A program made the translations under genes and the position numbers. The notes beneath the pieces were generated by a model. That model did no database searches. It saw only the letters and a program-made list of their open reading frames with translations, and was not told the origin of the DNA. A DNA stretch of 64,000 bases from assembly GCA_022497145.1 (NCBI GenBank), contig MU385859.1:682001-746000 (forward strand). The letters run 5' to 3'. Each line of letters opens with the position of its first letter. Position 1 is the first letter of the stretch. The DNA is from Rostrohypoxylon terebratum. Taxonomy: Eukaryota > Ascomycota > Sordariomycetes > Xylariales > Hypoxylaceae. This document shows positions 21,504 through 34,767 of the stretch, piece after piece.

Positions 21504-22599
21504 CTTGATTTCCTCTGGGGTCTGCTACCTGGAGGTAACAATGTTACAATTGGAGTGCCAAGTATTAAGGGTATCTGAAGCTTGATTGAAGTTACCCAAG
21601 GCTGGATTCTTATAGGTAGGGCGACAGGTATGTTGAGCTGACTACGCGTTGCCATCAATTGACCTATCAATAAAAGAGATAAACACATGTGCTAAGTTGG
21701 CTAAGTTGATCCTGGCTGCTGATCCTAATTGAAAGGATCTCAGAAAAACCCCCATCGCCCAAGACAGGCAAGACGGATGTGACAGGCAAGCGACCCAATA
21801 AGAGGCGCAGTATTGTTCCAATTGGCCGGGATTCGGGACAGACCCGAGCTGAAAAAAGAAAAGTGATGGCCGTTCGATCCGTTTGATTGTGAAAGTTTAC
21901 AATATACTGCAGCTTCTCTCTACTCTCTACTTGTCTACCTGTCTACCTGTCTACCTGTCTGGCTACCTCTTTCCTCTTTACATAAACAAGCTTTATCAAA
22001 CCGAGACCACGCAGCTTGAGGGGAAATAGTAGGTATGTAAGGAAAGGAGGATACGGGCTACGGTACACCGAGCAACCTGGAATCCTGGATGTTTGTAGTA
22101 GGTAGGCCCTAGGGTTCGAACTTCGGAGTACGGCTAGCGTGAGAGAAGCCGATGGTTGGTCAATCAAATTGGCTAATAGATACTTAATTGAGTTAGACTA
22201 ACCGGAACCTAGAAGCTTGTGCTTATTAAGGTTATACCATCCAATCGACCCCGTCCTGCCCGTCCTTTTCACGGGTGCTCTTCTCTCTTTTTCGGTCGAC
22301 ATCGCACGTGGCTAGATAGTATTTAGATGGCGCATGCTTGTCTCAATTCAATGCTCGAACTATTATAATAATCAGTTTTCTTGATAGTCACGACACGTCA
22401 TCCGCAGTTCGGAGTCTTCATAAAATAAAAGCATTGGCCTTTTTTTCATTCAGCAATGCCCTATCATATTACCTATGTACCGGCTAACCCAGTACTGCGA
22501 GTCAAGTCCGCAATCGAAAGCAGCGTGCAACTGTTCGTAGCAATGTCCCAGTTTCCAGTATGTGAAGAGAACTGAACGTCTCCCGAAGAACTCGCATGT
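21504..22599. other. Intergenic, phosphatase promoter and REI1 3' side
   Basis: No gene is recognised over 1.1 kb. It contains the promoter of the acid phosphatase gene and an 8-bp tandem repeat at 21932-21962. A GGTTCGAAC word near 22112 resembles a tRNA B box but has no matching arms around it. Confidence 0.5.
21932..21962. repeat. Tandem repeat, 8-bp unit TGTCTACC, about 4 copies
   Basis: About four head-to-tail copies of TGTCTACC follow a TCTCTACTCTC run. The unit resembles the CTACCAGT repeat at 2525. Confidence 0.85.
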
Positions 22600-24377
22600 T
22601 CACAAGATCTGGTAGTTGTAATACTTTTGGTGGTTCGCCTGCTTATTGAGAGCCCACTCCTTCTGTCTCGATGCCTTGTGTTCCGCCTTACGGCCTCGCT
22701 GTTCGGCTCGCACAACCTCCTTCTTCTTTTGGTCTGTCACTCCCAACATGCCAGTTCCACCATTTGCTCGGCTTATGATGGTGCCATTTCGGCCACGTCC
22801 TTGGCGTTGAATAACCTGGCCGTCACCGTTCTTGGCCCCATCAACATCCATAGCATCGCCGTCTGGAGATGCCGCCTCGATAGCAAGCATCTCAGCGCGC
22901 TCAGCAGCCGAGGGGTAATTGTGGAGGTTTTGGCGATAATATCTCGCCAGAGATCGGTGACCGACCGCGCGACCTGAAGGAAGGTGAAGTTCGGTGTCAT
23001 CGTAGAAAATGGCGCGGTGTTTGTGGGCATGTGAGTGCCATCCGTCCATCTGATGATGATGGCGAGGATCATGGGAAGAATGATGAGGGTGTTTATCGAG
23101 TCGCTCGTATTGGTGGAGATGTTGATCGACCGGAATAGACCCTATCTCCTCGGAATTGCACGACGATGTAGAACTATCCGTCTCCCAACCCTCATCTTCC
23201 ATAATTTCATCTCCATCCTCACCAACAGCTTTAGCCGAGCGTCTAGCTCCAAGCTTAGCACCTCCGTTCTGCTTTTCATCTTCAACCTCATCTTCCGAGT
23301 CGTCCTCCTCATCCGAGTACGTGGCTCGGAAGTCATAGTAATCACCAATCTCAACCTGCTCATCCTCGGTTGTATATGGTACTTTGCAATGGCCTTTATC
23401 ACGCATATGTGTCTGGACCGCAAGAGCGGTATTCTTGACTTTTCCACAATAGAGACATTCGTGAAATTCTTGGACCCGCTGTTGTAATGCGCCAATGAGA
23501 CCCTCAAGATCGACCAGGTATTGCTTCTCAGGAATGAACATGCTGTGAATGCGTTCCATGTGAACAACGTTCAGGGAGATGGTTGGTGAATCGTAATTAC
23601 AGAACAGGCATGACTTAAGCGTGAGGTTTGGAGTGGGTGTTGACGTGCTAGAAGCAGCCTCACTAGGATCCACCGAATCATCTGCCTCTGAAATAGGGTG
23701 TTCTCTCTTGTGCTGTGTCTCTGCTGATGCATCATGAGGGTTTGACGGTTGCTTTAATGGAGAGGGACGTTCTGTGATGCTAGTCTTCTGAAAGCCTTCT
23801 ACAATCTCATTGAATTCTTCGGTTTCGGAGTCAACCTGCTTATTGTCTGTGGCTGGGGGTTCTAAGGAGAAGGTAGAACTCATGACAGAACTGGCGTCAT
23901 CTTGACTTGGTCCTCGGCGCTGTAGCACTGCTTCCTTCGCCTTATGCTTCTGGCTCGAAATGTGATTTCGGAATGAGTTCTCGCTGTAGTATGTTCGTTG
24001 GCAGACCTCGCAGAATTGTTGGAAGCCAGCACGGTCTGCCTCGGCGCTAGTCTCGGCACGGGCTTGGAGAACCTTTTCGGTGAATACTTCAGAAGTGATA
24101 GGAGGCAATGATGCAACACGGCGTTTCAGATTGTATCGACTGAGAAGAAGTACGGTGCATGTCAGATATATGGTCTTTGAGCATGTGATCATACGAAGAC
24201 AGTATAAGAAAAAAAATAAACTTACTGCCAGTCACTCTTCATATGACCCTTTTGAGTGTCGGCAAAACGAAATGCTACTTGGCATGTATTGCAGGTGAAT
24301 TGATGGCTAGACGGCGCAAGATCCTGTTTAGGAGGCAAGGCAGCGCCTGATGGTCGAACCCCCGTAATGGTAGCCAT
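22600..24377 (-). CDS. REI1: Pre-60S ribosome maturation factor REI1/REH1, C2H2 zinc finger
   Basis: Cytosolic factor that helps release and recycle Arx1 and Tif6 from pre-60S subunits and probes the exit tunnel. The exons on the minus strand are 24226-24377 and 22600-24139, giving 563 residues. The 86-bp intron joins HMKSDW to HRYNLKRRVASLPP, the conserved REI1 segment. Zinc-finger units seen in order are CNTCQVAFRFADTQKGH near the N-terminus, CEVCQRTYYSENSFRNH, CLFCNYDSPTISLNVVH, and CLYCGKVKNTALAVQTH. A long acidic low-complexity stretch (EEDDSEDEVEDE) follows, and the basic C-terminal part (about the last 100 residues) matches the segment that enters the exit tunnel in yeast. The call is secure; REI1 and its paralog REH1 are usually not separated in filamentous fungi. 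Confidence 0.93.
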
Positions 24378-26236
24378 AGTAAAACTACCAGGCGATTTGG
24401 GTGGAGTGAAAAGTGTATGCGAACCTGTGTTAATTATCGTGGAACAACAGTGGAGAGGACGTTGATATATGATTCCCAAATTTAGTGTATTTTGGACGAC
24501 GAAAAATTCGAGACAACTCAATTATAAGTCGCCAACCCTAATTCCTAAGAATCCGCGTAGGATTTTCTGTGAGGTAGACGGATGAGGGGGAGGGGTTTGT
24601 GAGATTTATGAGGCTTTATCTGGATTGTCTTGAAAACTAGATTGCACTAGCGCAAGGAATGTTGCGATAACCTGTGATAACGAAACCAGGACAATCGAGG
24701 TCCCAACTTCAAGACAAGTTGATTCGGTAAGAACGGACAGACGGTTTCTATGAAGGTGAGGGCACTTCAGGTCCCGTCGAAGGTTTTAGGATGAAGAGGT
24801 TGAAAGGATGTAGTCAAATCTGATTGTCGTGAGTTGCGCAATAAATGGTGAAAGGAATTAATCAGATTGCTGAAATAATCGCTGAAATTCTCTAATGGTG
24901 GCATTTGGTGGGGGCTTTTTTTGGTATGTACCTTCCCGCTGATTAAGTTTTTTTCCTGCTGCCGAAAAAAAAACTACGTCAGTTCGTCGGTTCTAGAACT
25001 AAGATCAGGTAATCGCCGCTGAGGGTTAGCAGCCCGGGGTACTTGCACTTTCGAAGTTTGATAAAAAGCGACAATCGATAATACTAATAAGCGTCAACTC
25101 CCGATCTGATTCGTCGATTTATTGACTAGATTCCATATGTTGGTAAGCAGTCATTGAATACTCACGTGTATAATGGGTGCATATTGAATGTTATAACTAT
25201 TGCCTACTACCTAGTAGTGTCTGCGACGGGTTGATTGATACCTACTAATTCTCTTTTCTAAGATACGGATACCTATTCGTTGAAATACAAGTTTTAAGAT
25301 GAATCAGTTTAAAGAGTCACACGGAAACCCAAATCAAACATTGATGCCCTTCCATATCATTGGTACCTCATCTCATACATGGATAGAAATTGGAATCTTA
25401 TCTGATTGGGTTGATTGGGGTTGGGTTAGGTTCAATGTTGTGGGGTAACAAGACCCGTCACCTGCTAATAGGTACCAGGTAGACCATAGATGGCAGATGC
25501 CCAGGCTGCCAGGTTCCCAGAACGTGTGAATTCATGTATCCATGTATTCATGTACATCTGTATCTAGTAGGTATCCACATGTACATGATGATGACACCAA
25601 AATGGAAGAGGGGGATAGGTCCGGTAGGTGGTATGCTGGTCTTAGTGTTATACAATACCTACCTTAGTACCTACGACGTAGTAGTGTGATAGTACCTAGT
25701 ACTTCGTACCTTCTCCATCTTATGCGCTCAGCCTTTGGAGATCTCAAGGACCCAGGTGCCCCATTCGATTCATTCATTCATTTCCAATTCCGTTGCGTTG
25801 CGGCTCGAACTTGTGTGATAACTGCTACCAACCATACCAACCATACCTACACCATCCACCATCCACCATCTACCTTATTCCATCCACCATCCACACTATT
25901 CACCATTCAACCGCGCATGTCGCCCGACCGTTGAAATATTTGCCTCATCTCTTCAACTTCTATATTTGTTGTAGATGTTTTCGTGATGATCCTACAATCT
26001 GATACTGCGTGACCTTCATCGCAGTTCCGATTATCATCTTTCTCAATTTCCTATCCATTCTTGTCTCAACTTCATTTCTTTAGACCCGACGCTTCCAAAT
26101 TTCGATCGGATCGGAAAGTACCCGGCTAAGTTAATATCCAACTATAATTAATTGTATAGAGCGGACGAAAGTTGGTCGGTAAATACACTGCACGGTGGTT
26201 TCCAATTCGCTTCCATATTCATTCATACCATATGTC
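24378..26236. promoter_or_regulatory. Divergent promoter region, REI1 and HECT ligase genes
   Basis: The 1.9-kb gap lies between two divergent genes. It includes polyA/polyT tracts near 24915-24975, a copy of the 18-bp element at 25667-25684, a GTACTTCGTACC word near 25698, and CCATCCACCATC direct repeats around 25855-25900. No coding sequence is recognised. Confidence 0.45.
25667..25684 (+). repeat. 18-bp dispersed element, copy 1
   Basis: The sequence GTACCTACGACGTAGTAG occurs here, at 33556 and at 42306 with no mismatch, always in intergenic DNA and on the same strand. Its core CTACG-A-CGTAG is an odd-length inverted repeat. Confidence 0.9.
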
Positions 26237-29200
26237 ATGACGCAAGAAGATAATAGGCCGACGGACAATGGTCCTGGCCACCACAGTCTTGAGGATGATG
26301 TTCTATTTGCATTATGGGAGCAGGCTCCTTTCCCACGACTACCACCAGACGCGCCGCCCGAGATGAAGGACCTTGTCATCAACGTCGAAAACCCTAAAAG
26401 GGTTTATGCTGTCTATCGCGCCAGCCGCCGCCACGATCTACAGCTGCTAGTTGAGAAGTAAGTTTCCAAGTTATCCAAGCCCATGCACATGTGTCTACTA
26501 TACCTCTATACCTCTATACCTCTATATCTAGTCGTTTAGTCATATATATTAACTAGTATACTCTAGGTTCATCGTTCAACTACGCTACGGATGTGGTTTC
26601 AGCGCCTGTACCACTGCGTCGTGCTTTAGTTGCCGAAAACGACTCGCTGGCAAGACTCCCATACGTCGATACAATCCTACGAGCGCGAGAACTCTCGCTG
26701 TATTTCTCGCAAGTCAAGATGACGCCGATAGTCGACTCTGTCCCCACCTTAATTCCCCGGCTGGTCCGAGTGATGCTACGAAGTCATTGATATTTGGTCC
26801 CAGATATACAACATCGCCTAATGATAAAGCCAACTCGGCTTATAACGGCCCAGGGTCCATGACAAAACCTGCCAAAGGGACTCCGAATCGCACTACATCA
26901 AAAAGAGGACAGACAATACCATCGAGTAATGCACCTTTAGTTCAAGCGGTTCGAAGGAGGGTCGACCAGAGCTGTACTGGGGAGTCGAGAGATACCACAA
27001 TAGCCGGAGCCTCGTCGCCACCTACCTTGACTCGCGAATTAGATATCACTGAAAAATCAGTGAGCAAGGATTACCGCTCATTTGCTGCGAACGTCTTCGG
27101 GACAGTCGCATTCAGGATGTTAGAATGGTTAACTCCCAATAATATGGAAGCTTTGTCTGAAAAAGCCAAGATGGTTGAGGACGTTGTAGATGCTTCCCAG
27201 GCCGCAGAGGCTTCTCGGACCATCTCGTCTCGACCAAATAATCAGAGTCAGTCTAACAGTCAGCCACCGGCTCCTTTGATACCTGATCCGAATTGCAAGC
27301 AAACCGGATCCAGGGATGCCCCTAACGACCAGCGACACGCTACGCCTAGGCCGTCTCCGAGTAGTGAGTTAGGGCCCGAATTCTTCCCGCTAAGACAACC
27401 CGAACATCATTCGGTGTCTAGTCCTCATTTCCAGGCTCTATCGCCACATCAGAGAAGGAATTCAAATGCTCGGATTCGCACGTCTTCCGTCTCGGGGACC
27501 CGGACCAAAGTTGTTTCTGAGCCCTTAGTTGAATCGATCGGGGACGAGACGGGGCCCCTTTCGCCTGGAATTCATACTACTCAACCAGAAAAGGGAGCGA
27601 AAGGACTCGTTCGGCCTCCGGCGACCATAGCGCGAGCTACCTCACCATCGGCGGACAGTGATATACACACAATAGCAGAAAGGAAAATTTCGGAGCCTTC
27701 GAGCCCCCGCTCCCACGTGGATGAACATTGTCCTCAAACGGATGGTATCAATGGGGAGGAAACTTCGAGTAGTGCGGGAACCTCACAATCAATGGATACG
27801 CCAGACGAAGGCCATGAAAGTCTTGACGATCAGGCGGCCACCAACGAGATTGAGTCGTCTTCTGAGCTAGATAGCTACCTACCGCAATCTCTATCTCGCC
27901 TAAACCTCCAAGCCATAGATTTTATCTGCGATGTCCTTCAGGAGGATGCCACTCTGGAAAGACATCTTCTGGTACCGCCAACTATTAGTGGATCTAGAAA
28001 ACGATCGTCCAGCCAGCTTAAAATATGGAAGAGAAAGCGAAAGTCCCATTCTTCTTATCCCCGGTATTTGAAACTACAATGGAAATTATTTGTCGAGCAA
28101 AGTATATTTCACGTATTAAGTGACCCACAAGCTCTATTGGATTCTTTTACCAACTCCAATGGCATGGTGGATTCGCAGACGCTATGGTATTGCATGTTGC
28201 GTTTGACAAGGGTAGCGCCCAGCTTGGTCTTTGATAGTCTCTGGATGGCCTTGGCAGGTCTTTTCGCGCCGCCGAGGACCTTGCAGTCTCTGAGATCGCC
28301 GATAATGAAGGTATTTCCTGGACCTGGGCCTCAAAGGTCGTTTACCAATGCAGAGGCTGCGTCGCTCATGTCTGTATGCTTCCACGCTTTGGTTGCTGCC
28401 GCTCCCTTAGTAACCGACGCAAGACGATTAAATGACATGTCCCGCATTAGGGCGCATGGTTTATCGCTAGCGGGCGGAGGCGCTGTAGCGAGGCAACCAA
28501 TGTCTTTGTGTTTGCAATACGAGGATGCTTTCACAGATGATATGGCTCTACGGCTAGCAAGGAGACTGCTTAGGGTTATCCCGACGCGACGGCACTTCGA
28601 CGAGCTCATTGAACTCGACTTGGACTCGGAGGATGATGCGAAAGAAAAAGATGTTGTAGAGATATTACTATCACATCTCGAATCACCTCTTCAGTCAGCA
28701 ATCAACTTTTCAAAAGCCGAGCGAAGTATGCACGAAAGGAGAATACCAATCCTGCTATTGGATTGGGCGAGAGCTGTAATGCTGCACGAGTGGGAGGGGA
28801 AGCCTGACGTCTCCGGAGACGGCCCGTTCGGTGGTGCTCTCTCCCTAATCGCGGCTATGTGTAAGTGTATTCTCATGTTATATAAATCTTAAGCTAATGA
28901 TCAAACAGATCAGAAACGCCAGTCGCTCCTCTTAGGTGATGTCCATTTTCGATGCGAGTACTTCGGTGACCGCCTTGATACCATTCAAATGCCAGTCGCT
29001 TGGTTGTCATTTACCTCCACTAAGCGAAGGGTTCACCTTTTAGACTACCCTTACCTTTTCAATCCGACCTCTCTAGTGTCATACTTCAGGGCTATCAATT
29101 TTTCTCGTATGAGTCGTGCCTACGAAGAATCCAGTTCTTTACAAAGTCGAATTCGCGCAATTATTGACACCGACAGCCTCATCACGGAGACACATCAGAA

Positions 29201-30383
29201 GAATGTCCTTCAAGACCTTCTAAAAGTCCCCGCATCTAAATATTTGATCTTGGATATTAGTCGTAAGAATGTCCTTCAAGATACCTTTGACCAACTCTGG
29301 CGACGTGAAGAGCGCGAATTGATGAGACCATTGAAAGTTCATCTTGGAGAAGATTCCGGGGAAGAGGGGTTCGACTCCGGAGGCGTGCAACAGGAGTTCT
29401 TCCGCCTTGCTGTTGCTGACGCTCTAAATCCTGACTATGGCGCCTTCACTATCGACGAGAGGACACGGATGACATGGTTTCAACCTGGCTCCATGCAACC
29501 TGAGTGGAAATTCGAGCTCATCGGCATGCTGATATCATTAGCCGCTTATAATGGGCTCACTCTGCCAATCACCTTTCCAAAAGCTTTATATCGCAAACTT
29601 CTAGACGAACCGGTTACCGAATTACATCATATCGCAGATGGGTGGCCAGTGCTGGCGAACGGACTTACGAATCTTCTCGAATGGAACGAAAAAGATGGTT
29701 CAGTGGAAGATGTATTTGTCCTTACCTACGAATTTTCCACGTCTATGTTCGACCAACCCATTAGTCGTGAGATGGATTCCTCGCGGCGCACATCCTGGCC
29801 CCAATTTTCCACATATCCAGACTCCGAGCCCCTACCCGCAGCCAACCCGGACGATGCGCCGCCTGTGACGGGTGACAACCGAAATGCTTATGTCAGCGAC
29901 TATATCCGGTACTTGACTCACGTGTCGGTGGCGCCTCAATTTGCCGCTTTCGCGCGCGGGTTCCGGGCATGTCTAAATCCTAAGTCGCTGAAGCTACTGA
30001 CGCCTTCGATGTTGCAGAATATCGTGGAGGGCACACAAGACATTGATGTGGGCGAGCTGAGGCGCGCTGCGAGGTATGTGGGTTGGGATGCGTCTCATCG
30101 CACCGTGCGCGACTTCTGGAGTATTGTTAAGAGGTACGATGATCGCATGCGACGTAAGCTTCTCGAGTTCGTCACCGCCAGCGATCGTGTGCCGGTAGGA
30201 GGAATGGCAAACATACAGTTCGTGGTTCAGAAGAACGGCGAGGAAGAAGGTGAGGGAGGTCACCTACCTACTGCGTATACCTGCTACGGGACGCTGTTGC
30301 TGCCTGAGTATCGAGATAAGGAGGTACTACGCGAACGGCTCTCTATGGCACTTGAGAATGCGCAGGGTTTTGGATTTGCATGA
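26237..30383 (+). CDS. HECT-type E3 ubiquitin ligase with N-terminal AZUL zinc finger
   Basis: Accepts ubiquitin from an E2 on its catalytic Cys and passes it to substrates. The exons are 26237-26457, 26567-28860 and 28909-30383, giving 1329 residues. Just after exon 2 begins, LRYGCGFSACTTASCFSCRK and a later C-P-H form a zinc-binding AZUL module as in UBE3A. A long Ser/Pro-rich linker with low conservation follows (about residues 150-540). The HECT domain fills the C-terminal third, with EDSGEEGFDSGGVQQEFF, the RGF segment (FARGFRACL), and the catalytic Cys in TAYTCYGTLLLPEY. The chain ends in a hydrophobic tail GFGFA, as expected for HECT enzymes. The overall shape resembles fungal proteins called Hul4, but I would not fix the name. 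The start codon overlaps a two-codon upstream frame (see findings). Confidence 0.92.
26501..26526. repeat. Tandem repeat TACCTCTA, about 3 copies, in intron 1
   Basis: The unit TACCTCTA repeats three times inside the first intron of the HECT ligase gene, upstream of its branch site (TTAACTAG near 26549). Confidence 0.8.
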
Positions 30384-31193
30384 TCGGACTTCGGTAGATT
30401 ACAATAGGGAAAAGCTGGTGCCAAAATACCATGAACTCACGGAGTTCGATCAGAGGGTAGAAAGATGACCCCAAATGAAGGGAGAAACATAAAAATGTCC
30501 GAGCAAGAGGGGCCGGACGTGTTAGTTTAGAAGACAGACCATGGGATGCCAAATCCGATCGGTCGGCTATCGCGGACATCTATATATATTACGCTCAGGT
30601 AGGAAACGGAATGGGATAACAGGATGACGGTTCAGATTTAAGGGTTTTTTTTTCATACTCCCGTCCCCAGGCATACACACACACTGATGCACTCCTCATC
30701 AAAACGCCTAAACATAACACTGCAATTAGGGTGTTTCATCTACCCTTACTTACAGATGTAGGTAACCAATTCACGATTCTTGTCATATTGTACTAGATAT
30801 CTATCGTTTTTAGCGTTCTCGCGGCACAAAAGGTTTAGGGAGCAATCGCTTTTAAAAGGCTTCGGCTTCAATACACACATGCACATACCTACTAGGTATA
30901 CCACTATACAAAGCTCCCAATATCGTGTGCGATATCGTGAATGTTAGGTCTTCTAGTCATATAAGGATTCATCACCCATATTTCTAAGCATTCACGTCAT
31001 AAAAAATAATTATAAAACATGTAGACGACTATGTTTTAGTCTCGAGACATTGCTTTTTTTCTTCTTCTCTTATCTCAGGTGTCTAGGTATTGCGGGAGGT
31101 ATCTTGACTTTTCGACTATTCCTACACCAAAGTCCAAAGTCCAAAGTCCGTCCTCACATTGTACTCCCTACTTTATACGCAGGCCAAACCCAT
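30384..31193. other. Convergent intergenic region, no gene recognised
   Basis: This 0.8-kb gap separates the 3' ends of the HECT ligase and CCT5 genes. It holds a T-run near 30645 and a short CAAAGTC repeat near 31130-31150, but nothing coding. Confidence 0.5.
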
Positions 31194-33142
31194 TTAAAAG
31201 TCCTGATCACCTGAGCCACTAACGATAACATTGTTGACCTTGAGCACCATGCGGCATAGTTGGGTTGCCAGCATGAGCTGCTGCCTCTTGCCGATGAGGG
31301 GGTCGATGACGAAGGCTTGCTTCATGTCGTTGCTGCCGCGGTTCATGCAATCTACACCTAGCTTGCCACGGCCGGAGTCGCCGGCCTTGACTTGCTGAGA
31401 CTTGACCTCGGCGAGCGTGGCGATGGGGTTTAGACCGCTGTTCTCGGCGAGCGCCATGGGAACCGCGTCCAAGGCTTCGGCAAAGGCGCGCATGGCGTAC
31501 TGCTCTAGACCCGGCGTCTTAACGGCTGCGTCCTCGACCGCGAGAGAGCAGGCAATCTCGGCCGCACCGCCGCCGTATACCACGCGATTATCGCGTACTA
31601 AGTTACGGACGACACATAGAGCATCGTGAAGGGATCGGCGGGCTTCGTCGATGATCTAATGGAGATTAGCGTGTGTGTTCGAAAAAGGGGGATGAAGGCA
31701 GGGAACTTACCATCTTGTTGCTTCCCCTCACAAACACCGTTACGGCCCTCGTGTTAGCACACTCTTCAATGATGAGCATCTTTTCCCGCGTGGTACCGAA
31801 CGTCATCTCTCGCACAATACCGGCTCTTCCAAGCTTCTCCGCCTTCAGATCCTCGAATCGGGGCACTATTCGGCCGTTTGTAGCAATGGCGATAAGTTCG
31901 ATCTCGGGACCACCCACCCATCGTACCGCCGGTAGCTCGTTCTGTAGTAGTAAGTGGTTTGCCTCATCATCGAAACCCCATTGGCAGATGGCTAGGTTGG
32001 CACCGGTGTCCTTGATCTGCTGGATCATCTCGATGAACTTCTCCCGCTCGTAGTTTTGTAGCTTCTTGAATTCCTCGACTGAGGTGATTTCCAGTTTATG
32101 TTTAGTCTTCGGCTTGGGCGGCTCGAACGCGCATGTGAGGATGGCGATCTTGGCATCCTTGACCTCGGACGGCATTTGGGGGTGGGAGAAGTCCTTGTCG
32201 ACTATCACGCCCTTCACTAGAATAGTGTCTTCCAACGCACCACCAACCTTGCCATCAACCTTGATCAACTCGAAATCGACATCTTTTCGCTCGAGATCGG
32301 CAACTGAGAGGACTGCGTCGACAGCAATGTTGGCGAACTGGTCGTGTGCTTTGGATACAATCTTGCTTCCTAGACTTGTCCGTGCGACCTTGACGAGGTT
32401 CTGTGTCTCCTCCTTGCTGAACTCGATAGTGTCTGATATCCGATCTAGCTCGGCCACGGCAATATCACAAGCCTGATCGTAGCCATCCGCAATTCGGATG
32501 GGGTGGATGCCCTTGTCTATTAATTCGGCAGCCTGCTCCAACAGAGCACCGGCGAGAACGACAACACCGGTTGTGCCATCACCGATTTCGTCATCTTGGG
32601 ATTTGGAAAGTTCGACAAGTAACTTGGCTACGTGGTTGGAAATCTCCATCTGTTGTAGAATGGTAGCTCCATCGTTTGTAACGGTAATGTCGCCATCAGG
32701 GGAAATTAGGATTTTGTCGAGACCACGGGGGCCTAAGGATGTCTTTACGATGTTCGCGACGGTTCGAGCGGCGAGGATATGTGACTTGACGGCTTCGTTG
32801 CCGTACTGGCGCTTCTTCTTGCCTTGACTAAAGGGGAGGAGGGGTGGGTTAGACAGGGCTGTTGATCTGGTGGTGTAGTCGTGTAGATCATGGGACATGG
32901 GATATGGGATATGGGACTCACTCTCTGACGACAATAAAAGGCCTCCCTTGCTCATCTTTCATAACAGCAGCTATTATCAACAGGAGTTAGTGTATGCAGA
33001 CCCTCGGAAGTCGTATTATGTATGTATGTGTGTGCAGCGTACCATTACTTAGATCAAGATCTGGAATAAGAATATCAGCATTAGTAAATATTGATACAAC
33101 AACAACAGAATGGCGGGGTTGTAGCTACATACTCAACGCCAT
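31194..33142 (-). CDS. CCT5: T-complex chaperonin subunit epsilon, CCT5
   Basis: One of eight subunits of the cytosolic TRiC/CCT ring that folds actin, tubulin and other proteins with ATP. The exons on the minus strand are 33133-33142 (10 bases), 33043-33060 (18 bases), 32922-32970, 31711-32827 and 31194-31655, giving 551 residues. The micro-exons give the N-terminus MALNLDLSN, joined to MKDEQGRPFIVVRD and GKKKRQYG, a start typical of the epsilon subunit. ATP-site motifs KTSLGPRGLDKIL, NDGATILQQMEI and GDGTTGVVVLAG are intact, as is VVYGGGAAEIACSLAV near the C-terminus. All exon phases fit. CCT5 is essential in yeast, so normal expression is expected. Confidence 0.96.
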
Positions 33143-33555
33143 GTTGACCCTTTTTATAGCTCAGGAGAGCTTGCCTTGCTATTATGTGGTGAATATCAAC
33201 AATGGAAAGCTTTCCCGTCGGATCTAGCAAAAAGTGTCGTGGTATGAAGCTGTTCACTTTGTCGGGTTCTACCTTGGTAAGTTGGTAGCAGTACCTTCTA
33301 TTCAGTACCTACGAAATTCTGAAATTCTAAAGATCGAGCCCCACATCTCTCTAATTCGGAAAATTCGCCACGCCGAGTCGCCGACAATAGGTACGGTACC
33401 CAAGACTTTCAGGTTGAAGTACCAGGTACCGATGTACGTGGACCCCGCTAAAGCTCTTATCTTATCAAATATTACATAAGAACCTCAATCCCCAGCCAAG
33501 TTTCCACCTGACAGTTCCAAGAGTTCTGCAGGTTCGATGCAGGGTTGAGTACGAA

Positions 33556-33573
33556 GTACCTACGACGTAGTAG
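33556..33573 (+). repeat. 18-bp dispersed element, copy 2
   Basis: Identical to the copies at 25667 and 42306. Here it is preceded directly by GTACGAA, forming a GTACGAAGTAC palindrome that shares its last bases with the element. Confidence 0.9.
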
Positions 33574-34155
33574 GTATTACAATACAACCACATTTGACGC
33601 AATACTACTATCATGTTTGCTTGTCGTCGCTACCTATCTTACACATCTTACATTACACAACTTGCACATCTCGCACATCCTGATATTTACACAATATCTA
33701 TCGTGTCTGGTAGAAAGCACATTCGTATTTGGTGAGTAGATTATGGAAAATATTAAGACATACATATGCCAGCAATTACAGGAGTAGCCAATGACAACCC
33801 TAGGGTTGAAACGGAGACAAAATCCTCCAATACCTCGGTACCTAGGACTTAGGTCTTTATGTCAGGTACACGCCCCAGACATACATTTCGACTTGTCCAC
33901 CTATCAATATGACTAACGTTAACTTTCTACGTACTACTACAGTAAGTTCAACAAATCCATAATCAAGTACATCAGTAACAGTATATATTCAACGTTGTAT
34001 ACATATGTATTACAAGACATTCGATGCTATGTTAAAGCCTAATGGTAGAACAGGTAGTTGCCCACAAGAGGTCCGAGAGGTTTGCTTTTTCTAATGCGGG
34101 ATTCTTGTCTGTGCATGACTGCATGATGCAGGTTGACTTGTTGAGTGAGCAGTGA

Positions 34156-34182
34156 ATCAAAGCATCAAAGCATCAAAGCATC
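34156..34182. repeat. Tandem repeat ATCAAAGC, about 3 copies
   Basis: Three head-to-tail copies of ATCAAAGC, about 740 bp upstream of the acyl-CoA synthetase start. Confidence 0.8.
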
Positions 34183-34743
34183 CGTCAAAGTATGTCATTT
34201 GACCTGACCTATATTATTACACCGAATATACTGAACAGTGCACGCTACACATTACCACATTCTCACCCGGTGCCGAGGCACGGCCTAGTCCGGTGAGTTG
34301 TTAAAATTTCTCTCGTCATGGATACCATGGATGTCACGGTGGATGAAAAAGGAAGAAGAGGAATATTAATAAGGATTATAATTGAATACCAAATTTAATA
34401 CCAAACACTTTCCCTAATATCCATTTATCCATAATATTTTCCTTTTCAACTTCTAATTCCAGCTACGCCGAGAAAAAAAAAACATCTAAATACGCACGTA
34501 CTAACTCTAATATATTCTTCTAAAAGGATCCCATCTTTTCTTGCTCTCTTGGCATTCATGTATGCCCCTACCTAGGACCTAGGTATAGTACTTCGTAGTT
34601 GCCGGGTTAGCTTTGATCAACTGTGATAGGCGACCAGGAAGACTAGTTCGCCCCGCTGACGTCTATATCCAGTAGCCTCGATAATAAATTCCAACTTTAA
34701 AATATCCATATCTGCCGTGTCTAGCTCGAGCTTGAACGTAGGA

Positions 34744-34767
34744 GCTCGCAACTCGCAACTCGCAACT
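34744..34767. repeat. Tandem repeat CTCGCAA, 3 copies
   Basis: Three head-to-tail copies of CTCGCAA, about 150 bp upstream of the acyl-CoA synthetase start codon, probably in the promoter or 5' UTR. Confidence 0.8.

Noticed and set aside
22100..22125. Possible tRNA B box (GGTTCGAAC)
   Set aside because: No A box or pairing arms are present at the right distances. A similar word near 33530 fails in the same way.
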